Source: Fennellomyces sp. T-0311 (lineage: Eukaryota; Mucoromycota; Mucoromycetes; Mucorales; Lichtheimiaceae). Taken from it: a stretch of 64,000 nucleotides of DNA. Numbering within the stretch: position 1 is the first letter of the stretch; every line of letters starts with the position of its first letter. Below the pieces are notes generated by a model that saw only the letters and a list, made by a program, of their open reading frames with translations, searched no databases and had not been told where the DNA came from. Shown here one piece after another: positions 1 through 11,776 of this stretch. The DNA lies in assembly GCA_025266875.1 (NCBI GenBank), contig JALLLT010000009.1, positions 682,001-746,000 on the forward strand, in the 5' to 3' direction. The position numbers and the translations under genes were made by a program.

Positions 1-3000
1 AGTAGATGTTGAGAATATCGTGTAACGATTTTAATCTACGTTGTTCAATCCAAATGTCAACTCGCTTCTCTAAGAATCCTCGCAAACTAATCGTAGTCCT
101 TATATCCTCCAAATTATGTATAATAAATTCGTTGCTTTTTGAGTACAATGATCGAAAGAGAATCTTACTATGCATTGCTACTTTCATCGCCGAATAAACT
201 TTAAGGATCAACGCTATCTATATTTGGAGAAAAGTAGACCACTGCACTTTAGAATCTCCGTATTTCGGCTTTCAGTACCTTTAGGCGCCAGTGTCTTGTA
301 AAACTATTAAGCGGTGAAACTTCTCATATCGTATTTTTTTTTAACAACGAGAGAATCTTCTCATGGATAGATATATATGTGTTCTTGCTACATGTGGGCT
401 GTGCTACATTGATTACAGTAAATTATAAATCATAATCCATATTAAGGATATTCAAACCAGCTCACTGGGCTGCTTCGCATATTTGTACAATGTATAGTCC
501 TGCAGTGCTGTTGAAATTGATGTAGGACAACACCGATACCGGCGATAAATATTAGTGAAGTTACCTATCCTGAGGAGTTCTTCTCCTTTGTTACGTACTT
601 TAGAACTGACATCCTTACTTTTGCCGAACGTACTTGCTCTATTGTAAACCAAGTTGGTATTATTATACCACTCTCTGCTGTATAATAACGTCACTGTCAA
701 CGCCGCTCTTCGCTAGGATGGTGTAGTATGAGATCCTCTTGATACTTACAGGTAAAATTACTCGTGTTTGTAATAATGCTCGTTAAGTATGAGTATTGCC
801 ACAGTCACTGCTCAATATATAGTTGAAAATGTTGAAAATGTTGAGAATGTATATTTATTTGGTGGAAGATGATTGACCTGCTCCTATAGGCATAAGGTCA
901 CTTCCTTGCGGTACGAAGAATAGTACAACCATGTCTGCTCAATATATAACTTCGCGCACCACAGTCTAGCTCTGGTTTTTTATTCGGGTTTCCAGTTCTA
1001 CATAGTTGAAAATAAAGCAAGTTTTGCAAAACATGGGAGCCAGTATGCATAATTCGCCGTTGATATTTCCAAGAAATGATACGAGAAATATAGATTAGGT
1101 TTCCTGAGACTGCAGAAAGCAGGAACTCACTGTATGTAATCCTATGACTATCCTAGAGAGGAGTACTTACGTATGCACATATATTGGGGCCGTTACTTTT
1201 CTTATGTACATAGCGGAACTACCTGGTGGGAATTCATTCATCATTTGACGATATTAAATATATGCGATGCACTTATGTAGCAGCAAATAGTAATTCGGAT
1301 TAAATCAACAGAGACTAACATATAGACTCTACAACGGGATGAAACGACACTAATTGACAACGTTGTGAAAACTGGGATCTAAAACAAAAAGCAAAAAGCA
1401 AAAAGCAAAAACAAAAAGCAAAAAGCAAAAACAAAAAGCAAAAAGCAAAAACAAAAAGCAAAAAGCAAAAACAAAAAGCAAAAAGCAAAAACAAATAGCA
1501 AAAACAAATAGCAAATAGCAAATAGCAATAGATAAGCTCAGTCGAAAGAAGCAGAGCAAGCTTATTAGAACAACTTGTCAAAATATAACGAAAAGTTAGG
1601 TTAGGTTGTCGCAACCTATTTGCTCTTTATTCTAGTAGACAATATGGGCTACTTGCTAAATACTCAATCTTAACGCATATTAAAGAATGTTAAATTTACG
1701 GATATAACAATATTGTAACTCCTTCAAGTGTTATGAAAGTTGCGTTCAAAACAACAGAGTAATTTATCGATTTATACATGTGAATGAATGATAAAGCAAC
1801 GATGATAGTACTATACTATCGCCCAGGATTATCTTGGGAAAGTGATGACAGACTAGGGTATTTTAATTCCTGGCAGAGTCGATTACGTGTGTGCGACGTG
1901 TGTACTTAACTTATTACGTGGTAAATGTCAGGAGTTTAGTTTCATGGGGTCAGCTGATAAAGCTCACGAGCAACATCCATTAAATTGAGATTAATCAAAA
2001 GGTCAGGTAGCTAACTGACATACAAAACTGTGTACAAAAAAAGCTGATACTGTAAACTATTCGGGTACGCGTCCCTGACTTCTTTTGGGTATATGCATCG
2101 ACTGCTTTGTCAAGATACTCCTTGGGTGTTAGAAAAGCACAGTTGTTTACATGTGATAAGGATTTGGCTAAGACTCGTATGACCCTAATGATCTCAATCA
2201 TCGCTTATTTATATCTATCGTCTTGTGAAGACGAAGACGGCGCGCCATGAGACCTATGCTGTGCCACCGAACTTCAGGCTAATGTCTGTGCAACTACAAA
2301 ATAAGCAACAATAACAATCAAAAACATACCCCTTTTCAATGTAAGTGACAAGTAATGCGACTATTATTAATCTTCGATCCAGTTACCACAGCAACGATCA
2401 ATTTTTTGGTAGGTATTTGAATGGTTTTGCCCTTTCCGCAAAGACGGCGAAATCCAGAAAATAAAGTTTTCGGCTTCACCGCTTATAGTATCATCAGAGC
2501 TCTGTGCGATGGTGCCACTTGTATTTCTATATGTGGTGAAGGGTGTACCGTTGTCAGCCACAAGCCGAACCGATTCCCACGTTGGGTTTCGAATAGTATT
2601 AAGTTAGCAAATAGTGTTATGGTGTATACGCGCACGGGATTCTTAAACAGCTAATAAAAAAACAATAGAGCGATCTATTTTGCTATTGTCTACTTGGTAA
2701 GGCGAATTATCTAGATGGTAAATAGCGATAGCATCAAAAAACAATTTGCATAAATTAACTAAGCGATCCGGTATTTGTGTGACAAAAATGCCTTTTCGTG
2801 TGACAATGTGCCCGGGTGGATTCTGTTAGGAACCATATCGACGCTTAGCTGCCTAAATTATAAGGAATAGAGCCAATCAACAGGGAAATCAACAGCGTTG
2901 GACGGGGCGAAGTATAGATTGTCCCCCCCCCCCAAAAAAAAAAACTTTGGTAACCCCATGCTCTTTGCGCATCCACACTATACCTTAAATGTCGTGCCAA

Positions 3001-4419
3001 TGTGTTCGATAATGGAAAGCAAATTGTACAACTTGGCGTTTTCCATGTAATTGGCCATACTGGCGGTTACCTTTCGGCAGATGGTAGAGAATCGTCATCG
3101 GTAAAATAATTACTGTATTTGGAAACATAAAGAGATTCATTAATTACGGTCAAAAGGTATCGAAAGCTGGAATACTGGAAGTAATCGTCTGTGCGTTAAA
3201 GTGCTGCACTGCTACTTTGCAAATAGAGTGTCGTAGTTAATTTACACGGTATCTTTAGTCCTTTTCGGATGGCTTCCGGTCATTTTTCCCGCTGCCGAAA
3301 CTTAGACGGAGGTCGCTAATGTTGGGAGGCGTTACCGAAGCTATTTTTGGAATACATCCAAATACACTGAATAGTTGGCAGTATGTGTCACATATCGCTG
3401 TAATTATGGACATACCTCACCTTCTTATAAACTATGGGCATGTTACGCTTTTGTATAACGCCTATTAATTATCATAAAAAGCAGACGATTGAATGTTCAT
3501 CGCAACTTATAATAGATCACGGAAGTAATAATAGCCAGCAAAACACTGACTCATTTTGGTAACAAACTACTCGTGGCTAACTACTACGCTAGACTTAGCC
3601 TATGCACCAAATGGCCTGTGCATTGCAGAAAAATTACTCTTTCAAAAGATGATGTTCCTGTTTAAGCTAGACATTTTTTCTTGGCGGCTTGTCGATTAGC
3701 CCCGTGCCATGTATTAGAGTGAGGAAATGACGGGTACCCATAGACAGTGTAAATGGCTAAAGGCACATTAGCTTCCCTGAGTATGACGAGTTTAACCGTG
3801 TTGAAGTTAAATTAGTATAGTTTAGCGGCATGGAACACAAGAATAAAGAGCATCGAGAAGCTTGTGATTTATATTTATGATGATGTGATTGTCACAACAA
3901 GTACTGAGAGAGAGAGAGCAAGCGTTTGCTGTCACCGTGAGCAAAACCAACCAAATTTGTTAATGTTTTTTTTATTCCTACGATACATATATTAGGATAT
4001 TTCAAGGCAAGGCGAACGAACTCTCTATCGCACAACCTTAATGAAGCCAAACTTTATCCAGGTGGCTTCTACTGCAAGAAGCAGATAGGTGAAAGTTCTC
4101 AAGCGATACAATTACTGATGTAATATAGAAAGTAGAGCCGGGCCAATGAATCAAAAAGAAGCACGCGAATAGAGTGTGGTAAAAAAAAAGGACAACAAAA
4201 GCAGCGTTTTGCTAAAGAGAACTCAGACTGGTTGGTACACAAAGCTTTGTATCGCGACTTACCCTTTTCTGCTTTGTCCTTTTTCTTTCACTGCTCCTTT
4301 TGTTTGGTGGCCACCTTATCCCCGCCCTTTTTTAAACTATTCGCTTGCGAGCCGCTCTATTCACGGAGAACAAGGGGAAATAAGTTCGACGACACAAATC
4401 CTAACGTCGGTATGCAAAA
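1..4419. other. Gene-poor AT-rich region
   Basis: I see no supportable gene in these 4.4 kb. Open frames are short, lack conserved motifs and are not joined by convincing splice sites. The stretch contains the A-rich minisatellite at about 1381-1530, a C-run followed by an A-run near 2924-2944, and a short GA run near 3908. The last 250 bases are the leader of the Zn2Cys6 gene that starts at 4420. Confidence 0.6.
1381..1530. repeat. A-rich minisatellite, 19-nt unit
   Basis: A unit of roughly AAAACAAAAAGCAAAAAGC is repeated about five times and then decays into ACAAATAGC variants. The complementary strand reads as a Phe/Cys/Leu-rich open frame, which is a consequence of the repeat and not evidence of a gene. 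Confidence 0.9.
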
Positions 4420-7390
4420 ATGGAGGAACCACCGTTAGGCATTACAGATTCGGGCGAATCATCTCAGCCCATTCAGCAATCGAGTGGCCCGAAAAGAAAC
4501 AAAATCAGTCGTGCATGCGACGAATGTCGCAAGAGGAAGGTACAGTGTGTGCTGCATATATGCGTGCTTGTTACTCTCTGTTCAACTACTCGCCAAGTTT
4601 CACTGAGACTGGATCTTGACAACTCAGCTAGTTCTTGTTCGAGAGAGAAAAAAAAGCATCATTTTGCTTGGTTACTAAAATCCGTTGTTGTGTAGGTCCG
4701 TTGCGATGGCGCTCAACCATGTCAACGCTGTCAAAAGTCTGGATCGGAATGTGTATTTGTTAAAGTTACTCCAAAGCGGGGTCCTCCAAAACAATACGTC
4801 GAGACCCTGGAACCGCGGCTGCGGAATCTAGAGCAAGTTGTCCGCGCGTTGTTGCTGGACACACCCGCGTATGAGTCCTCGGAAAAGTCTATTAACCACA
4901 AAAATTCCTTTGAATTTATGCCCAGTAAGTTCTCAATGAGGTTCTTATTGATAGTCTTCTCATAATCCAACAGCCGATCCCACGTCTTCTGCTTCGTCAT
5001 CATCGTCATATCATACATCTGGCTCGATTCCAACACCCACACCTCTCACACCGCAAATGGAGACGATGTGGATAGGATCGATCGGTCAAGCGCCGTATGT
5101 TCAAGATAGTTTGACCAGAGTGGATCGGATACCAAACATATATGACGAACCATTCGGCAACAAAATGATAGGCGACATACACGAGTCGCCACAACCAAGA
5201 CTTCACTCACAGACACTTGCAAATACGGCGATACAACCAGACTTGATCCAGCTGTATTTCACCCATGTACATCCATATCTACCAATCCTCCATAAGGCAA
5301 CGTTCCAGAGCCAACTACAATCTTCACCTTGCATTCTTTTACTCAACGCAATATACGCGGTGGCCTCACGATGGCATCAGCCGACAAGAAACTCCAACGA
5401 CGGACACCCAATTGGCTGGCGCTATTATCAAGCTGCATTCAGTCTGATTGATATTTATACCGATACTCCACGGCTCTCTACAATCCAGGCGCTGCTGCTG
5501 TTGGTGAAATACCAGGAGCATGTGCGGCGCTCAGGTTACTTCTGGCGGACTCGACAGTATTTCCAGCTCATAGTACGAATGTCGCGAGACCTTGGCATAG
5601 CGAAGGCTGTTCCTCAAGGAGTTCAAATGGACGCAATAATGGCTGAGCAAAGGAAACGCACCTTTTGGGCAGTATACGCATACGATGTGCTAATGAGGTA
5701 ACTGGAAAACTCAATCGGTCCACGTAAAGTTCATAACACGCCATATGTTAGCACTGAGCTTGGTACCGAGCCACACTTCAAAGATACCGAGTGCACCGCT
5801 CATTATCCAATGATATTGGGGGATGAAGTTCAAACGGAGGAGCAGGAGATATTGCTGAATTTCCATTGGATGGCTAAGCTTGTTCATCTACACAGTAGTA
5901 TACTGTCCTTTGCACGCCAGCGGTTTATGGGTACCAACAGCGGTCGCCGATGGCGTGGAAAAGATGATCTAAACAGTGCTTTCCGAATACTCCAGCAGCG
6001 ACTTGACGATATGAGCACCAGTATGAGCAGTGTTATCAAAAACTCCAGTATCACCTCCTCAAATGCGTCATCGTTTCAGTATATGCTGTTACATTTAAGC
6101 GCTATCCTACTCCATCGACCCTACGCTCTAGACCCCGAGTCGAGTGTGTCGCAAGAGCGATGTACAGATTCTGCATCTGCCATTACTCATATCGCGGAAA
6201 CACTACTAAGTACAGGTGGCATCGAGTGCATGTATTACCCAATTCGTGGTATTCAGCATACGATCCACTGCCTTTCGGCTGCTATCACGGTACACAAATG
6301 TCTTGCTGGAATACAAGGGCATCAGGAAGCATGTTCAAAGTCGCTTACAGTGATGAACCAACTATTGGAAAGCACGCCTGCGGCAGAAGTGGATATGAAC
6401 TGGACACCAGAACCTTTCATTGCGAACCCATTTCAATACACACAACAAAACCAACAGCAACAGCAGCAACAGCAGCAACAACAACAGCAGCAACCATCAC
6501 CGCAACAACAAACGAACCAACAACAGTGGTCGCCCATGGGTAACCTGGCTTCTCTGAATCCGTCAGCATCTCGATCATCACCGGTGCTTGCAGCTTCGGC
6601 ATCATCTGGGGATATGATGCGCACAAAATCGAGGCGGACGAGCCTTGCATCGATACAAACGGGTGGGACAGGTGGTAAACGTCGAGCAAGAGCAGGTTCT
6701 CATATCGGTACGAATGGTGCTGGCAATCCTTCGCCTACTGGTACCAGGAATCCGGACCGCATATTACGGTCCATGGCTTCACATCATCGATTGTCCATGC
6801 CTATCATGGGTTATTCCGTACCGCAACAGCCACCACCGCAGCAAACGCAAGCACAACCCCAACCACAAGTGCAGCCGCAGATGACGCCAGTCAGCTACTC
6901 GCAGCCTCCGTCGCCTACCACGGGGTTTTACTCGAATTTGCCGGACATTTACGGATCATCCATGACCGCAAATAAACCGAGCCCATTTTACAAACAGGCG
7001 CTGCGCAGTAGTTCCGTCGCCGCGGCAGCTGCTGCTCAGCAACAGCAACAATATGGCGATATTCCTCCCACACGAACAACATCCACACCTTATATTAACC
7101 GTGTGCCAGCAAGCCAACGTCGTCATACGATATCTGGCGCCTATCAAGGCTCTCCATATATACAACAACAGCAGCAACAGTCGCAGCAACCACAGCAACA
7201 ACTCTATATCGATCCATACCAGCAACAAACTCAGCATGATCAGCCACCGCAACCACAACAACAGTCAGTCTCGGGCGGGCTTGTATATGAACAACCAATG
7301 TTACTCGACAATGCAGCATTCCCGATGGACCCAGCCGCACTGGATCCTCCGACCGAATCTATGATGGAACTCTTGAACCAAACCATGTAA
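4420..7390 (+). CDS. Zn2Cys6 fungal transcription factor with poly-Q tail
   Basis: Sequence-specific nuclear regulator of the fungal binuclear-zinc class. Exon 1 (4420-4539) ends inside the zinc cluster; after an intron (4540-4695) exon 2 completes it. The pattern is RACDECRKRKVRCDGAQPC followed by QRC and SECVF, six cysteines in C-x2-C-x6-C-x5-C-x2-C-x6-C spacing. A short linker and coiled coil (VETLEPRLRNLEQVV) follow, then intron 4925-4973. The region encoded around 5220-6300 is a Fungal_trans middle homology domain (QLYFTHVHPYLPILHKATF; KRTFWAVYAYDVLM). The C-terminal third is low-complexity, with poly-Q near 6447-6495 and 7161-7270. An in-frame TAA at 5699-5701 requires a 54-nt intron at 5698-5751; with it the product is about 903 residues. 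The target genes cannot be inferred. Confidence 0.85.
6447..6495 (+). repeat. CAG/CAA poly-glutamine tract
   Basis: A run of mixed CAA and CAG codons encodes about 14 consecutive glutamines in the transcription factor. A second, interrupted Q-rich stretch lies at 7161-7270. Mixed codons suggest selection for the peptide and a lower rate of slippage than a pure repeat would have. Confidence 0.9.
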
Positions 7391-7647
7391 TAGGCTGCAG
7401 AGTAAACAAAAAATGTATCTAAAGATCTATTGTATGTTACACTCCTCTCCTTTTTTTCGTCATTTTTTTGTTCATCTGTTTTGTATCATTCGTTTGTGCG
7501 TCTCTGAACCAAACAAAAAAATTCATTGATCGTATGTTTCTTGCATATGTACAAATTGGGTTATCATACAGTCTACATATAGTTTCTATAAGCATACGCT
7601 GTGCATAGGGTTGGCGTCTTGAGAAAGAATGAAAAAGTCCCGGTATA

Positions 7648-7953
7648 TCATCGACGATTATTATGCAGCAGTTTCGCCTTTTGTTTCATGCACCAGCTGA
7701 CAAATTTAGGTCGTTGCTGCTGCGCTCCTTCGGTTTGAGAGCGATAAACGACGGACGAACGTTGAAATGACGGCGATCGCGAAAGTAATTGTACTGATGG
7801 CGAGCGGCTGAACTGCCGTTTTTTTACGTGGGGGCTCCGTTTGAGGGTGCAAGGTCGGTTATACCGCAAGGAAGACCTCGGCGTGATCTGCTGTGACAAT
7901 TGACCGTCGTCGTAAAAGTCAAAGTGTTCTTTGAATCTTGATCCGCGTACCAT
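7648..7953 (-). CDS. Small basic hypothetical protein
   Basis: A 101-residue single-exon frame with no family I recognise. It starts MVRGSRFKEHFDFYDDGQLS and ends in a basic segment (RPKFVSWCMKQKAKLLHNNRR). The middle is rich in Ser, Arg and Pro (KRSPHVKKRQFSRSPSVQ), as in phosphorylated RS-like or kinase-target regions. The start codon sits in a good context (CACCATGG) behind a CT-rich leader and a TTAAATA box. It is convergent with the transcription factor gene, 257 nt away. Codon composition looks more gene-like than the surrounding AT-rich DNA, but there is no homology support. Confidence 0.45.
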   Translation of the reverse strand: MVRGSRFKEHFDFYDDGQLSQQITPRSSLRYNRPCTLKRSPHVKKRQFSRSPSVQLLSRSPSFQRSSVVYRSQTEGAQQQRPKFVSWCMKQKAKLLHNNRR

Positions 7954-10900
7954 GGTGAGATATTTAAGAGAGAGAAAAAAAGTAGCGTAAATACGTGCAG
8001 GTGTGGTTTGAAAGTTGGAGTGGGTTAAATAAATATGGCAGGCATTTTATGTCTCGGAACCGCACCTGATGGTATTCCGCATTGTTTTTTGCGGCAATGA
8101 CACATTTTTTGGTTACAGGTGGATAAAATAGACATTCCAGTTTTAGGTTGGATCCTGAAGTGACTTATCCCGGCTGAACACTCGGACCACAAAGCCACGT
8201 CTATCTTGGCAATCATGGTAACAACTGATTAGTGTGCATGGTAAGACGTATAAATATAGTAAAGTGCGACTTTCTGTACCACGTAATACACCTGCAGTAA
8301 GGCTTTTTCTACATGCATAAGTTATTACTCTGTAAGTTATATATTAAAAGATGAAGATAGTTACCTGTTTGTGAAAAAAAACAATTATGCTTGCTCCTCC
8401 TTAGAAACAGATCATATCGATACGAAACGTTAACTAGTGTAAGGAAAAATATAAATAAGTACCTAGCATACGGGATTAAGCATTACATCGTTGTCATAGA
8501 TTCCACCTTTACGTCGTATGACAGCTAACAGATTTTTTTGACATATATGACCTAAACCTTTGCGTACTGGCTATTCTCTACGCACCAGGGAAACTGGAAG
8601 TATATATTTTACTTTACGTATCGTATTTGAATCATGTTTGACTTTCTGAACCACTACTTTACAGATGTGGCGATTGATATCTGTCTAAATTCAATCAATA
8701 TGTAATAAGCCGGATAGCTATCAAAGATTAATTGCAGTGTCAATCATGCGAATTTGTTACAGGTAAGATATCAAGATTCTTATAGTATACGGGCGGCAGA
8801 CGTCATATTGCCTAGGGATTTGGCTTGAGGATCAAGAGAAGTGTTGTGATTAGTCAAGTAGTCACAGATTACTAAACATGGCAACATGCTCCATTGTGAG
8901 CTGCTGGTACGATAATATATCATCCTGCACATAGTAGCTGGCTTATGATTGCCCAAGGAGCTTTGCTCAGTCGGTTGTCCCCCGCATTTCAACGTTTATT
9001 TAGGGCGCTTTGCATAAATTGTGCAGAAAAAAATATCGGCCCATATTCTGTTCTTCACATAAATATGCGTTTCGGAACGCTATTTATTTCTAGTTCCTCT
9101 GCTATTATCTTCATCTACTTGACTACATCCAAATGGAAAGAACTATGGCACGTATGCATTGTAAAAGAACTTTTTTTCGAAATTCGGGACGAACTAGCCA
9201 AGTTGTTACTTTATTGCATAAATCTAAAAATGTCAAATCGAGCAGGTCTGTTTACTGTTGCTGCAGTCTAAGGAGTACTAAAAAATGTAGTCAGCGGGAC
9301 AGATTGCAGCTGATACTAAATGCTATTCAAACACCTATTAAAATGTGGCCAGCTGATGGAAACCGTAACCCCTACTTTATCCATTGAGGTTTAGAAAGTT
9401 TCATGCTCGCTGTTTCGATGATGTTTACTACCGATAGTACATTTTGCACTGCTATATATGCATATACAATTACAAATTATTAAGTGCTTCATACATATGT
9501 CTTTTTCTTATCAGATATCAAGTGGCAAACTAAAAATTGAGCCTACCCAATTACAACCTGCGACTCATCATATGACAGCCAACAAATCGCGAATACACAA
9601 TTGACTGACGACTGGTTTGCCCTTAAATCATAACAAAAGAGAAGAGGGATGTGAGTAGCTGCTCCAAATAACAGGAGATGCGTACATATAGCAGTAAGTT
9701 GATGTTCTCGCTATGATGACGCAAAAATAGTAACGTTCTTGTAATCCGATTGGAAAGCTATGGAAAATTCACTTTTGTTAAAGTAAACTACACAGTTGTG
9801 GTAGATCATGATGAATGTTATAAAGCTTTGTTAGTAGCTAATCACCACATTCACTACGATATTTTCGATTACAAAGGAGGGTCGGTAATGTCATCGTTTA
9901 AATCGGATCCGTTTGTCATATGGGTACATAGAAGGTAGCAGTAGCAGGTTGGTTTCAAACTTGCATATTTTGCCAAGTATATATACGACGGTCCGTATGA
10001 CATAATTTGCCAAGTGAAGGATGTATCTTGTTTCGCACTTGCCTACCTTAATTATCCTCTATATGTAGATAATCACGCACACCCCTTATGATGGTCATGT
10101 ACCTGCAAACCAAATGTCATCGGGCCAGCCGTGCACGGTCTATTTCGATCACCTTTACAGATACTACAGTAGTTATTAAAATATATTTGCAGATCAAGTC
10201 CTTTTTATATTCATATAGATATTAACCAACTATATGGCCACTTTATGAATGGTTGTAAAATACGTAGTGTGTATGTACGCATATACTATACAAGTGAAAG
10301 AAACCCTATTGTGAAGACAATTCTACTGTATTCAATACCACAATACCAGATCCTAGCTCAAATAAATCTTTTTTTACGTCATTGAACGTGGTATAAAGAT
10401 TCTTCATAAAAAATGTAGTACTACGCAACCCTTCATCATTCTTCCCAACGATGGAATGTGATCGACTTTCGTATAAAGCACATATCGATAATCGAACCAG
10501 TTGTCGAATAATGCCACAGATAAATGACATGAGGCACTCTGGGAAGTCTTTTTTCAATTGTACATACGACCTCCAGAAGTTAAACCTTACGTATTAGTTG
10601 GGCTCAGCTGCGTGGATGCGCGATCACTTTGGGCGGAACCATACGGTTTCACGCTTTTCTGTTCTTTGCAACAAACACAATTACCCCAATATCCGCAGTA
10701 AAAGGTTATATAGCATCCCCATTGCATCGTTATTATCATCCTTATTGTAAATAAGAATATCTTTTTCTTACATCGCCGAGAAAGAATAGAGAAGATATCC
10801 GGATCTTCCATAATCATTATGGAGTACTGTGGGACAAATTTTGCTCGACATGAATCCAATCTATAGACTCCCACGTATCACTCATTATCGCAGTACGATC

Positions 10901-11776
10901 TCACTCTCCATCTGGTGGAACAGACGAAGATGTTTGACGCCGTAAGAAAATTATGTCGAATACTCTTCGACGTTGCTACAAAATCAACGTTTGCGCGGCT
11001 TGGGCTAGAGCTGCTTGGGCGCTGGTTCCCTGAAACGAAGAGTCAGCAAGGGGATGGGTTGAAGGGATGTAAAAATGCTGAGCCATCGAACTTTATAGAT
11101 TTCACGAACAATGCATAATATCAGGAGATGTATTCATAAATGTTGTTCCATGCGGCTCTAACGCTTGTTTGTTGCGATGCAAGCATACGACCTCGTGAAT
11201 CTAAGATACATTGCGATAGCTTATCTACATATGCCACGTATCTGTTTTTGCTCACCGTCTTTTTGTCGTATGATATTCATATTCTGTTTTCTTTAATGGT
11301 TCTTGCAAATGATACAGGGCCCTGCCGTGAAACATAACGATCTTTATTAGCTGCCAGGTGCCTATTAGAAAAGGCTGTATCCATAACTAGCTAAAAATTA
11401 AAAGCACGTCTGATCGTACACTCATGTCGGCATGATTGATTGCTCATTCGCAAGATGGTCCTGCACAAATTTGCAATGACCATGTTTGTTGAGAAGAACG
11501 TAAGCCGGATTTTCGTACCAAAACGGGAATGCCGGGCGGCCACGAGGGAAAATAGCCTTTAGGAGGTTCCAAAATAAAGTGCTCTGTCACACCACACAGA
11601 GAGCGATGAAAGCTCCAGTACGGTCAAATCATGTAGCTAAAGAGCTGTTCCCAACAAAGAGATGTAGACGCAAAACTGACGTCTCTCTTAAAATGATCCG
11701 AAATGTGAAAAAGCAAACTTCCTTATCATTTGCCGAGGTGATCGGTCTTTTCTTTTTTTACTTCTTTTTCGTAACA
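7954..11776. other. Intergenic region, no supportable gene
   Basis: Only short AT-rich open frames are visible. The frames at 10306-10557 and 10587-10874 (minus) and 10915-11118 (plus) are slightly less AT-rich and could be eroded gene fragments. None has a motif, a signal or a clean splice model. The final 200 nt is the leader of the NADH dehydrogenase gene. Confidence 0.5.

Noticed and set aside
1315..1614. Phe/Cys/Leu-rich minus-strand frame of 99 codons
   Set aside because: It is the translation of the A-rich minisatellite. It looks membrane-like only because of the repeat.
2367..2561. Minus-strand frame beginning with DNGTPF, reminiscent of integrases
   Set aside because: The resemblance is limited to a few residues. 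The rest does not match an integrase core, and no terminal repeats or other element domains are nearby.
4176..4619. 147-codon plus-strand frame at the start of the transcription factor
   Set aside because: It reads the leader and the zinc cluster in the wrong frame; the correct frame gives the six-cysteine cluster.
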